A stretch of DNA of 64,000 bases, taken from Acidobacteriota bacterium. GTDB taxonomy: Bacteria > Actinomycetota > Acidimicrobiia > Acidimicrobiales > Acidimicrobilacustridaceae. The first letter of the stretch is position 1; each line of letters begins with the position of its first letter. The notes beneath the pieces were generated by a model. That model saw nothing but the letters and a program-made list of their open reading frames with translations, was not told the DNA's origin and made no database searches. Shown here one piece after another: positions 26,997-35,851 of the stretch. The stretch lies in assembly GCA_018969405.1 (NCBI GenBank), contig JAGWYK010000002.1:1-64000 (forward strand), written 5' to 3'. Made by a program: the position numbers and the translations under genes.

Positions 26997-27761
26997 ATGG
27001 AGATGAGCAAGAAACTCGTCGTGGAGGCCGTGGGCACCTTCTGGCTCGTGCTCGGCGGCTGCGGTTCGGCGGTGCTGGCCGCCGTGTTCGGCTTCGACGC
27101 CGGCAAGCCGTTCATCGGCATCGGCCTGCTCGGTGTCTCGCTGGCCTTCGGTCTCACCGTGCTCACCATGGCCTATGCCGTGGGCCACATCTCGGGCGGG
27201 CATTTCAACCCCGCCGTCACCGTCGGTCTCTGGATCGGGAAGCGCTTCCCCGCCAAGGACGTCATCCCCTATGTGGTGGTGCAGGTCATCGGTGGCATCG
27301 CCGCGGCCGCCATCATCCTGGTGATCGCCAAGGGCCAGCCCGGCGGCTACACCATCGACAACACCCAGGCCGGAGCCTTCGCGGCCAACGGCTACGGCAA
27401 GCTCTCACCGGGCGGATTCTCGATGGGCACGGCGCTCATCACCGAGATCGTCATGACCGCCGGCTTCCTGTTCGTCATCCTCGGGACCACCGCCAAGAAG
27501 GCGGTGGGCGCTGCGGCCCCGATGGCCATCGGCTTCGCCCTGGTGCTCATCCACCTCATCAGCATCCCGGTCACCAACACCTCGGTGAACCCGGCCCGTT
27601 CCACCAGCCAGGCGCTGTTCGCCGGCGGCGACTACATCCCCCAGCTGTGGCTGTTCTGGCTCGCCCCCATCGTGGGTGCGGCGATCGCCGGTCTTGTCTG
27701 GCGGTTCATCAGCCCCTCCGACGCCACCGGCGTCGAGGAGGATCTGTCGACCGCGGTGTAG
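26997..27761 (+). CDS. aqpZ: Aquaporin Z-type water channel
   Basis: A 254-residue, six-helix MIP-family channel for water movement across the inner membrane. Both NPA boxes are intact: GGHFNPAVT near residue 63 and [10 protein letters not shown] near 185. The residues expected for a water-selective filter are visible: Phe in [11 protein letters not shown], His in [11 protein letters not shown], and Thr and Arg around the second NPA. ATG 26997 has a strong GGAAGGAG ribosome site. A hairpin terminator follows at 27812. It is a single-gene unit. Confidence 0.93.
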   Translation: MEMSKKLVVEAVGTFWLVLGGCGSAVLAAVFGFDAGKPFIGIGLLGVSLAFGLTVLTMAYAVGHISGGHFNPAVTVGLWIGKRFPAKDVIPYVVVQVIGGIAAAAIILVIAKGQPGGYTIDNTQAGAFAANGYGKLSPGGFSMGTALITEIVMTAGFLFVILGTTAKKAVGAAAPMAIGFALVLIHLISIPVTNTSVNPARSTSQALFAGGDYIPQLWLFWLAPIVGAAIAGLVWRFISPSDATGVEEDLSTAV

Positions 27762-27811
27762 TCCCCGGCGCGGCAGGTCCGCGCCCTGCAGTTCTCCACC
27801 CCATGGACGAC

Positions 27812-27840
27812 AGCGGCCCGGCACCCTGTGCCGGGCCGCT
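27812..27840 (+). terminator. Hairpin terminator after aqpZ
   Basis: A 13-bp perfect stem, AGCGGCCCGGCAC with GTGCCGGGCCGCT, around the loop CCT. No U-tract follows; instead GCGTCC is found at 27843-27848. The core strongly resembles the hairpin at 40534. Confidence 0.85.
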
Positions 27841-27874
27841 TCGCGTCCTGCGTCGGTGATCGACGGCGTCAGGT

Positions 27875-29326
27875 TCAGGCGTGCACGGCGGGGAGACGGT
27901 CGGCCCAGGGGCTGGCCGCCTCGAGCTCCGAGGCGAGACGCACGAGGAGATCCTCCCGTCCGAACGGAGCCACGAACTGCACACCCACGGGCAGACCCGA
28001 TTCGGTCCACCACAGCGGCAGGGAGATGGCGGGCTGGCCGGTCACGTTGAACTGTGCGGTGTACTGCATGAGATCGGTGACCCGCTGGAGTCCCTCGATC
28101 GGATCGGTCATCCAGCCGAGACGGGGCGGCGGGCCGTTGAGCACGGGGGTGACGAGGATGTCGAAGCCGTCGTCGCCGGGGGCATGTCGCCACCACTGCG
28201 CCATGCGCCGGGTCCAGGCCTGCTGCCAATGGATGGCCCGCAGGTAGTCCGGGGCGGAGATGGCCCGACCGATCTCGGCGAACATCCAGTTGCGCTCCTC
28301 GATGTCATCGGGACCGATCTCGCGGCCGAGCAGCTCGCCCCAGACGGCGAGGTCGAGGGCCACGCTGGCGGCGACCACGGTGGAGAAGGTGGCGCTGAAG
28401 GCCGATTCGCCCATGGCCGCCGGATGGTCATCGCTGACCTCATGGCCCAGGCGAGCGAGCAGCTCGGCGCCGTGACGGGCCGCCGCCGCGCTGTCAGGAT
28501 CGGCGACCACCCCCGGCAGCAGGGGATGGTCGAGCACCCCGATGCGCAGTCGACCGGGATCCCGACCGACCTCGGCGGCGAGGGGACCGGGCAGTGGGGG
28601 TGCCGGGTAGGGATCGCCCGGCATGGGACCGCTCAGCACGTCGAGCAGCGCCGCGGTGTCGCGCACGGTGCGGGTGACGACGCCGTGCACCGTGGCCGCC
28701 CCCCAGGAGTCGCCGATCTCAGGGCCGAGCGGCACCCGGGCCCGGGTGGGCTTGAGACCGACCAGGGCACATTCGCTGGCCGGGATGCGGATGGATCCGC
28801 CGCCGTCGCTGGCATGGGCGGCGGGCACCATGCGCGTGGCCACCGCCGCGGCCGAGCCGCCGGAGGACCCGCCGGTGGAGTGCTCGAGGTTCCAGGGGTT
28901 GCGACTGGCGCCGTGCGCCGTGGGTTCGGTGGTGATGGTGGTGCCGAACTCGGGGGTGTTGGTGCGGCCGACGAACACCACTCCGGCGCGGCGCAGACGG
29001 GCCACCAGATGATCATCCGCGCTCGCCGTCCAGCCCTCGCGCTTGAGGAACTCGGCGCCGCCATGGTGCGGATCGCCGGCGCTGTAGGCGGCGAGGTCCT
29101 TGAGGACGAAGGGCACCCCACGGAACGGCCCCTCGGGCAGATCGGCGGCGGCCTCGGCCCGGGCCCGCTCGAAGCGTTCGTGGATGACGGCGTTGACCGT
29201 CGGGTTGAGGGCCTCGATGCGGGCGATGGCGGCGTCGACGAGTTCGAGCGGGGAGACCTGTCCGGTGCGGACGAGGTCGGCCTGCGCGGTGGCGTCGAGG
29301 GCGGCGAAGGGATCGGTGGTGGTCAC
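27875..29326 (-). CDS. Amidase (amidase-signature family)
   Basis: A 483-residue amide hydrolase. The Ser-cisSer-Lys triad is visible as Lys in VPFVLKDLAAY (near residue 77) and the Gly/Ser-rich signature STGGSSGGSAAAVATR with the nucleophile in GGGSIRIPA. The fold also includes the GatA enzyme and aryl or peptide amidases, but no gatB or gatC genes are next to it, so a free amidase acting on small amides is more likely. GTG 29326 follows TAGCCT at 7 bp. It lies 46 bp downstream of the aminoacylase homologue on the same strand, which may give a joint function in amide breakdown. Confidence 0.88.
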   Translation of the reverse strand: MTTTDPFAALDATAQADLVRTGQVSPLELVDAAIARIEALNPTVNAVIHERFERARAEAAADLPEGPFRGVPFVLKDLAAYSAGDPHHGGAEFLKREGWTASADDHLVARLRRAGVVFVGRTNTPEFGTTITTEPTAHGASRNPWNLEHSTGGSSGGSAAAVATRMVPAAHASDGGGSIRIPASECALVGLKPTRARVPLGPEIGDSWGAATVHGVVTRTVRDTAALLDVLSGPMPGDPYPAPPLPGPLAAEVGRDPGRLRIGVLDHPLLPGVVADPDSAAAARHGAELLARLGHEVSDDHPAAMGESAFSATFSTVVAASVALDLAVWGELLGREIGPDDIEERNWMFAEIGRAISAPDYLRAIHWQQAWTRRMAQWWRHAPGDDGFDILVTPVLNGPPPRLGWMTDPIEGLQRVTDLMQYTAQFNVTGQPAISLPLWWTESGLPVGVQFVAPFGREDLLVRLASELEAASPWADRLPAVHA

Positions 29327-29333
29327 GGCGCGC

Positions 29334-29339
29334 AGGCTA
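29334..29339 (-). promoter_or_regulatory. -10 element of the amidase gene
   Basis: TAGCCT ends 7 bp before GTG 29326. No Shine-Dalgarno sequence is present. Confidence 0.5.
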
Positions 29340-29372
29340 CCGGTCGGCTGCGCCCTCGGTCCGGGTGGCGGA

Positions 29373-30926
29373 TCAGGCGGGCTGGCCCTTGATGGCTCGG
29401 CCGGCCCGCACCTCGCGCTGCACCCCGGCCGGGGTGAGGGCGTGCTGACCCATGACGAACACATGCTCGATGCCCTCGGAGAACACCGCCGGACGTTCCA
29501 CGCTGGATCGGTCGGCGATGGTGGCCGGGTCGAACACGGTGATGTCGGCATCGGCGCCCATCTGGAGCCGACCCTTGCGGGCCAGCGCCGGCACCCGGGC
29601 CTCGAGACGTCGGGCCGGCAGCACGGTGCACTTGGCCAGCGCCTCGGTGAGGGTGAGCGCCTGCAGATCGCGCACATAGGGTCCGAGCAGACGCGAGAAG
29701 CAACCGGCGCCGCGGGGATGGTTGTTGTTCGATGATTCGGGGATGGCATCGGAACCGACGAGGGTCCACGGGGCGCGGGCGGCGGCGATGACGTCCTCCT
29801 GGGGGATGGCGTAGGCCACGACCAGCTTGTTCTGGGCCTGGTACTTCTTGAACGTGGCCTCGGTGAGTCGTTCGGTGGAACCGGCCAGCTGCAGATCGTT
29901 GTAGGAGATGCGGAACCGCGACTGCCAGTCGCCGGAGAAGCGGGCCGATCCGAGATAGGTGCCCCAGAACGTGTATGGGTAGAAGCAGCCGGTGATGTCG
30001 AGTCCCTCGGCGCGGGCGCGCTCGATGCGGTCGATGGCCTCGGGCATGACATGGGTGGCCATCGACGGGATGTGATCGATGTGCACCGCGGCACCGCTCT
30101 CGCGGGCCACCCGCACCGCCTCGTCGATGGCGTCGAGCGAGGACCTCCCGGTGGGTTCCGGTGCGGAGTAGCGGACATGGGTGAACAGGGGCATCCCGTT
30201 GCGCTGTGCGGTGCGCCCCATCTCGATGAACTCCTCGGTGTCGATGCTGGTGGCGTACTCGGGATCGACGGCCACGCCGATCCAGCCGGCGTCGAAACTC
30301 CGATCGAGGCTCTCGGCGAGGCGCGCCCGCTGGGCCGGGGTGGCGGTGGCGCGGATGCCGATGGAGTCGCGGAACCATTGATCGGAGAAGGCGCCACCGA
30401 AATGGACCGGCGGTGTGGCCGCGCCGGTGTAGGAGGAGAAGAAGCCGGCGGGATCGACGGGGTTCTTGATGCCGTGCATGCCGAGGTTGGTGGTGACACC
30501 GTCGCCGAGCTTGTACCAGACGCCGTAGCTGTTCGGTTCGTAGGACAGCACGTCGATGAAGCCGGGGGCGACGACCAGTCCGGAGACGTCGATGACGCTG
30601 CGACCGGTGAGCGCGGTGGTGCTGATGAGGGCGATGCGCTCGCCGAGCAGGCCGACATCGGCGACGGCGTCATAGCCGCTGTCAGGGTCGATGACCCGAC
30701 CGCCCTGCAGCACCGTGTCGAACACGGTGTCGGCGGGCGGTGGTTCCTCGGAACCGGAGAGACGGGGCGGATCGATGCGTTCGGGTTCGCGCACCCGGAC
30801 CGAGGATGAGGAGGAGCCACCGCAGCCGACGGCGAGGGCGCCGGCCGCCACCACACCGGCACCGCCGAGCACGAGGAAACGGCGGCGGGAGACCGAGGAG
30901 TCGGCGGTGGGGGACGGTTCGGTCAC
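29373..30926 (-). CDS. Tat-exported lipoprotein of the D-aminoacylase superfamily lacking the usual HxH motif
   Basis: A 517-residue amidohydrolase-fold protein. The N-terminus has a twin-arginine signal (SRRRFLVLGG) followed by a lipobox (LAVGC, Cys near residue 35), so it should be folded in the cytoplasm and anchored outside. The body matches D-aminoacylases: IDVSGLVVAPGFIDV, DHIPSMATHVMPEAIDRI and a C-terminal QMGADADITVFDP. Where the homologue at 12068 has HTHYDGQ and GNCGVG, this protein has LSYEPNS and GMHGIK, so the metal site differs or is lost. GTG 30926 follows TAGCGT at 6 bp. It may be a variant enzyme or a binding protein. Confidence 0.85.
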   Translation of the reverse strand: MTEPSPTADSSVSRRRFLVLGGAGVVAAGALAVGCGGSSSSSVRVREPERIDPPRLSGSEEPPPADTVFDTVLQGGRVIDPDSGYDAVADVGLLGERIALISTTALTGRSVIDVSGLVVAPGFIDVLSYEPNSYGVWYKLGDGVTTNLGMHGIKNPVDPAGFFSSYTGAATPPVHFGGAFSDQWFRDSIGIRATATPAQRARLAESLDRSFDAGWIGVAVDPEYATSIDTEEFIEMGRTAQRNGMPLFTHVRYSAPEPTGRSSLDAIDEAVRVARESGAAVHIDHIPSMATHVMPEAIDRIERARAEGLDITGCFYPYTFWGTYLGSARFSGDWQSRFRISYNDLQLAGSTERLTEATFKKYQAQNKLVVAYAIPQEDVIAAARAPWTLVGSDAIPESSNNNHPRGAGCFSRLLGPYVRDLQALTLTEALAKCTVLPARRLEARVPALARKGRLQMGADADITVFDPATIADRSSVERPAVFSEGIEHVFVMGQHALTPAGVQREVRAGRAIKGQPA

Positions 30927-30932
30927 GGTGGA

Positions 30933-30938
30933 ACGCTA
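30933..30938 (-). promoter_or_regulatory. -10 element of the Tat lipoprotein gene
   Basis: TAGCGT ends 6 bp before GTG 30926 with no Shine-Dalgarno sequence. Confidence 0.5.
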
Positions 30939-30997
30939 CCGGTCGCCGTCGGACCGGAGGGGGCGGCCGGGGGGTGGGTGGGTGGCGGTGTGGGTGG

Positions 30998-31957
30998 CTA
31001 CGGGTGTCGTTGCGGAGGATGGTCGGGAGGAGGATCATGGGGGCGGGCGAGGGAGATCGCGGCCCAGAGTCGGTCGAAGGCGCTCGGCGCGAGGGTGGGT
31101 TCGAGCAGGGCGAGGAGTTCGTCGACGGCGGGGAGGCTGTCGATGGTCCATCGGGCGAACATGCCGGTGTCCATCCAGGCGACGGCGGTGGGGGAGAGTC
31201 CCGAGACCGGACATCCCGCGGTGGCGATGCAGACCTCGCGGTACCGATGCCAGTCGAGGGACCGGGCCGTGGCGCACAGGGCGGAGGCGACTGCGGCGGG
31301 GGTGGTGCCCTCGTGGAGGCGCTCGGTCGGGTCGAGGTGCATGAACGGTCCCAGCGCCAGCACCTCACCCCACCCGAGGCCGGGGGTGAGGAGCGCGGCG
31401 CGGGCGATGATCGCCAACCAGGCGTCGAGCACGAACGCGGCCATGTCGGGGGGCGGTGGTTCGGTCGGCAGGGCGAGGATGCGACGACACAGATCGGGGA
31501 CCCGACCCTCACGGATGGTCCGATCGGGACCGAGTCGGATGGTTGAGCGGTCGGGCAGGGTCAGGTGGGTGATGGAGGTGCCGTCCCGGGCGATCACATG
31601 GATCAGCCCACAGGGCGACGCCTCGGATCCGTGGGTGACCCGGCCGGTGGCTCCGGCCCGCAGACCGACGGCGTGCCACGACGGTGCGGCGCGCAGCCCG
31701 ATGAGCTCGCTCACCGGGTCGGAACCGAGCAGGACCCTGATGTCGAGGTGATGGTCGATCGGAGATGCTCCCGGGTCGGCGCCGCCGGAGTGGGGCTCGG
31801 GACTGCAGGGCTCACAACCGTGGCGCTCTGGATCGCGCAGGATGAGCAGTTCGGGAGGATCCTCGGGGGAGACGGCGGGAAGGGTGTCGAGCAGCTTCTC
31901 GAGCGGGTGGGGCTCTGAGTGGGCGGCTCGGGACGCGGGAGCGTCGGGATCGGACAT
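30998..31957 (-). CDS. Hypothetical protein
   Basis: A 319-residue protein that I do not recognise. It has no signal peptide or membrane segment. The N-terminal third is rich in Pro, Glu and Asp, and the middle has a beta-like stretch (CGLIHVIARDGTSITHLTLP). The C-terminal half looks globular and helical (MAAFVLDAWLAIIARAALLT, DWHRYREVCIATAGCPV, WMDTGMFARWTIDSLPAVD). Codon pattern matches its neighbours and the frame is long and uninterrupted, so I regard it as real. ATG 31957 has GAGG 6 bp upstream. It lies about 110 bp after the exonuclease gene on the same strand. Confidence 0.65.
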   Translation of the reverse strand: MSDPDAPASRAAHSEPHPLEKLLDTLPAVSPEDPPELLILRDPERHGCEPCSPEPHSGGADPGASPIDHHLDIRVLLGSDPVSELIGLRAAPSWHAVGLRAGATGRVTHGSEASPCGLIHVIARDGTSITHLTLPDRSTIRLGPDRTIREGRVPDLCRRILALPTEPPPPDMAAFVLDAWLAIIARAALLTPGLGWGEVLALGPFMHLDPTERLHEGTTPAAVASALCATARSLDWHRYREVCIATAGCPVSGLSPTAVAWMDTGMFARWTIDSLPAVDELLALLEPTLAPSAFDRLWAAISLARPHDPPPDHPPQRHP

Positions 31958-32031
31958 GGGGGACCTCATCGGGACCGGTGGGCGGATGCGGGCGAGCGTC
32001 GCTCGCGAGATCGGCGGGGACCGAGAGGAGG

Positions 32032-32079
32032 TTCAGGACCTGGTTCAGGGCCTGGTTCAGGGCCTGGTTCAGGGAGTGG
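32032..32079 (-). repeat. Four tandem 12-bp repeats carrying in-frame stop codons
   Basis: On the plus strand the unit is TTCAGGGCCTGG with small changes. On the gene strand each unit contains TGA. The first is the true exonuclease stop (32069-32071), and because the unit is 12 bp the next three TGAs stay in the same frame. Confidence 0.85.
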
Positions 32080-32716
32080 TGGGCGTGGCGCGCAGACGCG
32101 GTGGATGCTCGTCGGCGGTGCCGAGGCGATCGATGAGAGCCGCCAGCACCAGCGCGGTGACTCGGGTGTCGGCGAGGGCCCGATGGGCGGCGGGCTGGGG
32201 GATGCTGAGGCTCCGGGCGCAGGCTCCGAGGGAGTGGCCCTCGGCGCTGGGCAGAACCCGGCGGGCCAGCTCGAGGGTGCAGAGCCCGTAGGCGCGGTGG
32301 GGCGCCTCACCGGCGCGCAGGAACTCGTGGGCGACGAAGGAGGCGTCGAAGGAGAGGTTGTGGGCGACCACCACCGCATCGGCGAGCTGGGCGCGCAGTT
32401 CGTCGACGGCCCCGGCGAAGGTGGGAGCGCCGAGGAGATCCTCGGCGGTGATGCCATGCACCCGGGTGGGGCCGGGATCGCGACCGGGATCGATGAGGGT
32501 GGACCATTCCGACACGATGGCGCCGAGCGGATCGCAGCGGACCACGGCGATCTCGATGATGCGATCCTCGCGAGGACGCAGACCGGTGGTCTCGACGTCG
32601 ATGACGGCGAAGGGGAGCGGGGCCAGTGGCGTGCCCGGGCCGAGGAAGTCCACCGGAACCAGGCCGCTGAAGCGGTCGGGATCGGTGCGTCGGACGCCGG
32701 GTGCGGATGGACTCAC
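32069..32716 (-). CDS. DEDDh-type 3'-5' exonuclease (DnaQ-like)
   Basis: A 215-residue exonuclease domain protein. The acidic motifs are visible: FAVIDVETTG (Asp and Glu, near residue 40), VVVAHNLSFDASFV (second Asp, near 120) and HRALADTRVT with the DEDDh His and Asp near 183-188. This matches DnaQ/PolC-epsilon-like proofreading exonucleases, but the protein is free-standing, so it could serve proofreading, repair or RNA trimming. GTG 32716 follows TAGCGT at 6 bp. Its stop codon lies inside a tandem repeat. Confidence 0.88.
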   Translation of the reverse strand: MSPSAPGVRRTDPDRFSGLVPVDFLGPGTPLAPLPFAVIDVETTGLRPREDRIIEIAVVRCDPLGAIVSEWSTLIDPGRDPGPTRVHGITAEDLLGAPTFAGAVDELRAQLADAVVVAHNLSFDASFVAHEFLRAGEAPHRAYGLCTLELARRVLPSAEGHSLGACARSLSIPQPAAHRALADTRVTALVLAALIDRLGTADEHPPRLRATPTTP

Positions 32717-32722
32717 GGGGCC

Positions 32723-32728
32723 ACGCTA
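32723..32728 (-). promoter_or_regulatory. -10 element of the exonuclease gene
   Basis: TAGCGT ends 6 bp before GTG 32716. No Shine-Dalgarno sequence is present. Confidence 0.5.
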
Positions 32729-32798
32729 GGCAGAACCCTGTGACAGCGCCGTGATGACGGTGCCCGTGGCTGCGTCCCGGTGGACGCCGGGTGGGGAC

Positions 32799-34109
32799 TC
32801 AGGTGTCGAGGGGACCGTCGAGCAGGTCGGTGACGACGGCGGCGATCTCACTGCGCTCGGAGCGGGTGAGGGTGACATGCCCGAAGATCGGATGGCCGCG
32901 CAGGGCCTCGATGACCGAGACCACGCCGTCGTGGCGGCCCACCCGCAGGTTGTCCCGCTGGGCGACGTCGTGGGTGAGCACCACGCGACTGCCCTCCCCG
33001 AGTCGACTCAGGGCGGTGAGCAGCACCGGACGTTCCAGGTTCTGGGCCTCGTCGATGATGACGAAGCTGTCGGTGAGGCTGCGACCGCGGATGTGGGTGA
33101 GCGGGAGGACCTCGAGCAGACCGCGATGGATGACCTCGTCGATCACCTCGGGGCCGGTGATGGACTCGAGGCCGTCGAGCACCGCGGCCATCCACGGACT
33201 CATCTTCTCGAACTCGGACCCGGGCAGGTAGCCGAGATCCTGGCCGCCGACGGCGTAGAGCGGTCGGAACACGACGACACGTTTGTGGGAACGCTGCTCG
33301 AGCACCGACTCGAGACCGGCGGCGAGGGCCAGCACGCTCTTGCCGGTGCCGGCGGGTCCGCCCAGCGACACGATGCCGATGGTGGGGTCGGCGAGCAGAT
33401 CGATGGCGATGCGCTGCTCCGCCGATCGGCCGCGCACATCGAACAGGTGACCGTCGCGGCGCACGAGGTGGAACGCCTTGTCGGCGTGCACCCGGGCCAG
33501 TGCCGACTGTGAGCCGGAGTGGAGCACCACGCCGGTGTTGACCGGGAGCTCGCGAGCGCGCTCGTCGTCGACCACACCGAGATCGAACAGATCGTCGATG
33601 AGGGACCCGCTCACCGGGATCTCGACCATGCCGGTCCAGCTGGTGTCCCGGGCGAGCTCGTTGCGGTACTCATCGGCGTCGAGTCCGACGATCGAGGCCT
33701 TCAGCCGCAGCGGGAGATCCTTGGTGACGACCGTGACGTGCTGACCGGCGGCGGCGAAGTTGCGGGCGACGGCGAGGATCCGGTGGTCGTTGGTGTCACC
33801 GGCCAACGAGGGCGGCAGGGCGCTGAGGTCCTGGTGGTTGATCTCCACCTGCAGGGTGCCGCCCTGCTCGTTGACCGGGATGGGCGACATCAGCGAGCCG
33901 TGCTCGACCCGATAGGACTCGAGCTGGCGCAGCGCCTGTCGTGCCGACCAGCCCAGTTCGGGATGGTTGCGCTTGGACTCGAGTTCGAGGATGACCACCA
34001 CCGGCAGCACCACGGCGTGCTCCTCGAAACGCAGCATGGCCTTCGGATCGGCGAGCAGCACCGAGGTGTCGAGCACGTACATGCGCCGTGCGTCGGGAGC
34101 GGCGCTCAT
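32799..34109 (-). CDS. PIN domain-PhoH family ATPase (PhoH2-like)
   Basis: A 436-residue fusion of an N-terminal PIN RNase domain ([16 protein letters not shown], about 10-150) and a C-terminal PhoH ATPase. The ATPase has Walker [17 protein letters not shown] and Walker [10 protein letters not shown]. Proteins of this arrangement act as RNA helicase/RNase in mycobacteria. Acidic PIN residues are present ([29 protein letters not shown]). ATG 34109 was chosen as the first start before the conserved MYVLDTS; the frame stays open to GTG 34229. No antitoxin-like small gene is obvious upstream. The 182 bp between it and the DUF429 gene hold only its likely leader. Confidence 0.9.
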   Translation of the reverse strand: MSAAPDARRMYVLDTSVLLADPKAMLRFEEHAVVLPVVVILELESKRNHPELGWSARQALRQLESYRVEHGSLMSPIPVNEQGGTLQVEINHQDLSALPPSLAGDTNDHRILAVARNFAAAGQHVTVVTKDLPLRLKASIVGLDADEYRNELARDTSWTGMVEIPVSGSLIDDLFDLGVVDDERARELPVNTGVVLHSGSQSALARVHADKAFHLVRRDGHLFDVRGRSAEQRIAIDLLADPTIGIVSLGGPAGTGKSVLALAAGLESVLEQRSHKRVVVFRPLYAVGGQDLGYLPGSEFEKMSPWMAAVLDGLESITGPEVIDEVIHRGLLEVLPLTHIRGRSLTDSFVIIDEAQNLERPVLLTALSRLGEGSRVVLTHDVAQRDNLRVGRHDGVVSVIEALRGHPIFGHVTLTRSERSEIAAVVTDLLDGPLDT

Positions 34110-34291
34110 CGGACGACCCGGCGCCGGGCCCGACCCTTCTGCGCACGGACGGAGAGAGGCGGGGCTGGTCGCGGTGTCACGGTGCTCCCATGGGGTGACG
34201 ACGGTGGACGGGACCTCCGTATCCAACACCGCGCGGGGAGCCCGCGCGCGGATGGCCCGGCGGAGCTCGCCGGGCCGCGTCGAGCCGGCCC

Positions 34292-35053
34292 TCAGATGAC
34301 GACCCGCATCGGGATGCCGCGGGCGTCGCGTTCTTCGCCGCCGAGGACCATCGCCGAACCGGTCACCATCCGGTGGGCGGTGCGCACCAGCACGGCGGCG
34401 TCGAGGACATCATCGGGGGCGGCGCCGGGATGGCGACGTTCGAGCAGGTGGTTCCCCTCATGGAACACGGTGGCCAGCAGCGCCAGCCGTTCCGCTCGTC
34501 CGGCGGCGGTGCGCTTGGCGCTGGTGAGCGGCGCTCCGGCCAGCTCGGCGAAGGCGGATTCGGGATGGGCCTCGACGACTCGGGCGAGGATCCTCGGATC
34601 GGGCGGATCGCCGAGGGCGCGGTCGACCTGGACGATCTTGGGGATGAGGTTGAACGCCTGGATCGAGATGCCCCGGCCATCGATGCGGCGCCCCATCGCC
34701 ACGGCAGCGGCGTGATCGGTGCACCCGAGCACGGGACGCGGCGGGGTCGGGAAGACACTCGGGGCCCGGCGCCCGAGGCGCTGACGCGTCTCGATGTCAC
34801 ATCGGCGCGGCCCGGACTCCGGCAGGCCCATCGGCATGTCGAGCGCCACCATGGCGAACCGGCCTCCCACCACATCGGCGAGGAGTTCGTCGATCTGGGC
34901 CACCACCTCCACCGCGATGAGCCGGTCGGGTCGGTCGAGCGGCGCCATCGCCGCCACCCATCCGCCCCGACAGCCATCGACCCCGACCAGCAGGCGGTCG
35001 GTCGTCCCGCCGTCACCGCTCCCGGTGGGATCGTCGATGGGGGAGCGCGGCAC
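34292..35053 (-). CDS. DUF429 domain-containing protein
   Basis: A 253-residue protein with the DUF429 pattern: [15 protein letters not shown] at the start, [18 protein letters not shown], the [17 protein letters not shown] segment, then [11 protein letters not shown] and [15 protein letters not shown]. The family has an RNase H-like fold and no firmly known role. GTG 35053 lies 9 bp after the PIG-L gene, so it is the third gene of a probable cofC-PIG-L-DUF429 operon on the minus strand. No strong ribosome site is visible. Confidence 0.8.
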   Translation of the reverse strand: MPRSPIDDPTGSGDGGTTDRLLVGVDGCRGGWVAAMAPLDRPDRLIAVEVVAQIDELLADVVGGRFAMVALDMPMGLPESGPRRCDIETRQRLGRRAPSVFPTPPRPVLGCTDHAAAVAMGRRIDGRGISIQAFNLIPKIVQVDRALGDPPDPRILARVVEAHPESAFAELAGAPLTSAKRTAAGRAERLALLATVFHEGNHLLERRHPGAAPDDVLDAAVLVRTAHRMVTGSAMVLGGEERDARGIPMRVVI

Positions 35054-35062
35054 GGGCGGGGC

Positions 35063-35851
35063 TCAGAGGTCGTCGATGCGCTTGAAGATCTCGCCGTGGG
35101 TGACACCGCTGGCCGCACCGACATCGGCGGCGTGCTGGAGCACACGGGAGCGGAACTGATCGCGCTGGTCCTCGTCGTCGGGATCGGTGATCCCGTGGGT
35201 GGTGACGAACTGACTGCGATGGGCCAGCAGTGCGTCGGCCTTCGCCTCGGCGTACCCGGTGATGTCCTCGATGTGATCGGGCCGCTCGGCCTCGAACAGC
35301 AGCAGGGTCGACGGCCGATGGTGGGCGACCTCATGATGGGGGAAGAAGTGCGGATCGCGTGCGGCGACGAGGGCGTCGAGGGCGATCCAGCCCGCCGCTC
35401 GGTGGTCGGGATGCAGGCGATAGGTCTTCCATGGATCATGGGCGAGGACGACATCGGGCGTGGTGGTGCGGATCCAGCGCGCCACCTCGTCGTGGACCTC
35501 GCGCGAGGGCGTGAGCTCCCCATCGGTGAGGCCGAGCATGATGACTTTGCCCTGTGAGCCGAGCAGGCGCGCCGCCCGGAGCTGCTCGGCGCGTCGTGTC
35601 TCGATCAGCGCAGCGGTGTCGGCGTCGGGATCCCAGGTGCCCTTGGATCCGTCGGTGAGGATCAGGTGGTTGATCGTGCAACCGCCGACGGCCCACTTGG
35701 TGAGGGTGCCACCGCACTGGAACTCGGCGTCGTCGGGATGGGCGGCGATGACGAGGGCATGACGCGGGATGGGGAGGTCGCGGGTGGCCATGGCGCCGGT
35801 GATGCGGTCGCCGAGCGGCAGCGCCGGTTGCGATGACTCATCGGGCGTCAT
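35063..35851 (-). CDS. PIG-L/LmbE-family zinc deacetylase
   Basis: A 262-residue member of the LmbE/PIG-L family, which removes acetyl or acyl groups from N-acylglucosamine-type substrates. The zinc motif is VIAAHPDDAEFQCGG (near residue 36), and the further His is in RLHPDHRAAGW. ATG 35851 overlaps the cofC stop codon (ATGA), so the two genes are translationally coupled. It is a different protein from the Mca-type enzyme at 52140. Its substrate is unknown. Context beside a nucleotide-transfer enzyme of F420 synthesis suggests a sugar or cofactor conjugate, but that is inference. Confidence 0.87.
   Translation of the reverse strand: MTPDESSQPALPLGDRITGAMATRDLPIPRHALVIAAHPDDAEFQCGGTLTKWAVGGCTINHLILTDGSKGTWDPDADTAALIETRRAEQLRAARLLGSQGKVIMLGLTDGELTPSREVHDEVARWIRTTTPDVVLAHDPWKTYRLHPDHRAAGWIALDALVAARDPHFFPHHEVAHHRPSTLLLFEAERPDHIEDITGYAEAKADALLAHRSQFVTTHGITDPDDEDQRDQFRSRVLQHAADVGAASGVTHGEIFKRIDDL

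Noticed and set aside
29324-30862. Amidase frame extended upstream to 30862
   Set aside because: The extra part overlaps the aminoacylase homologue in another frame and has no relation to amidases. GTG 29326 with its -10 is the real start.
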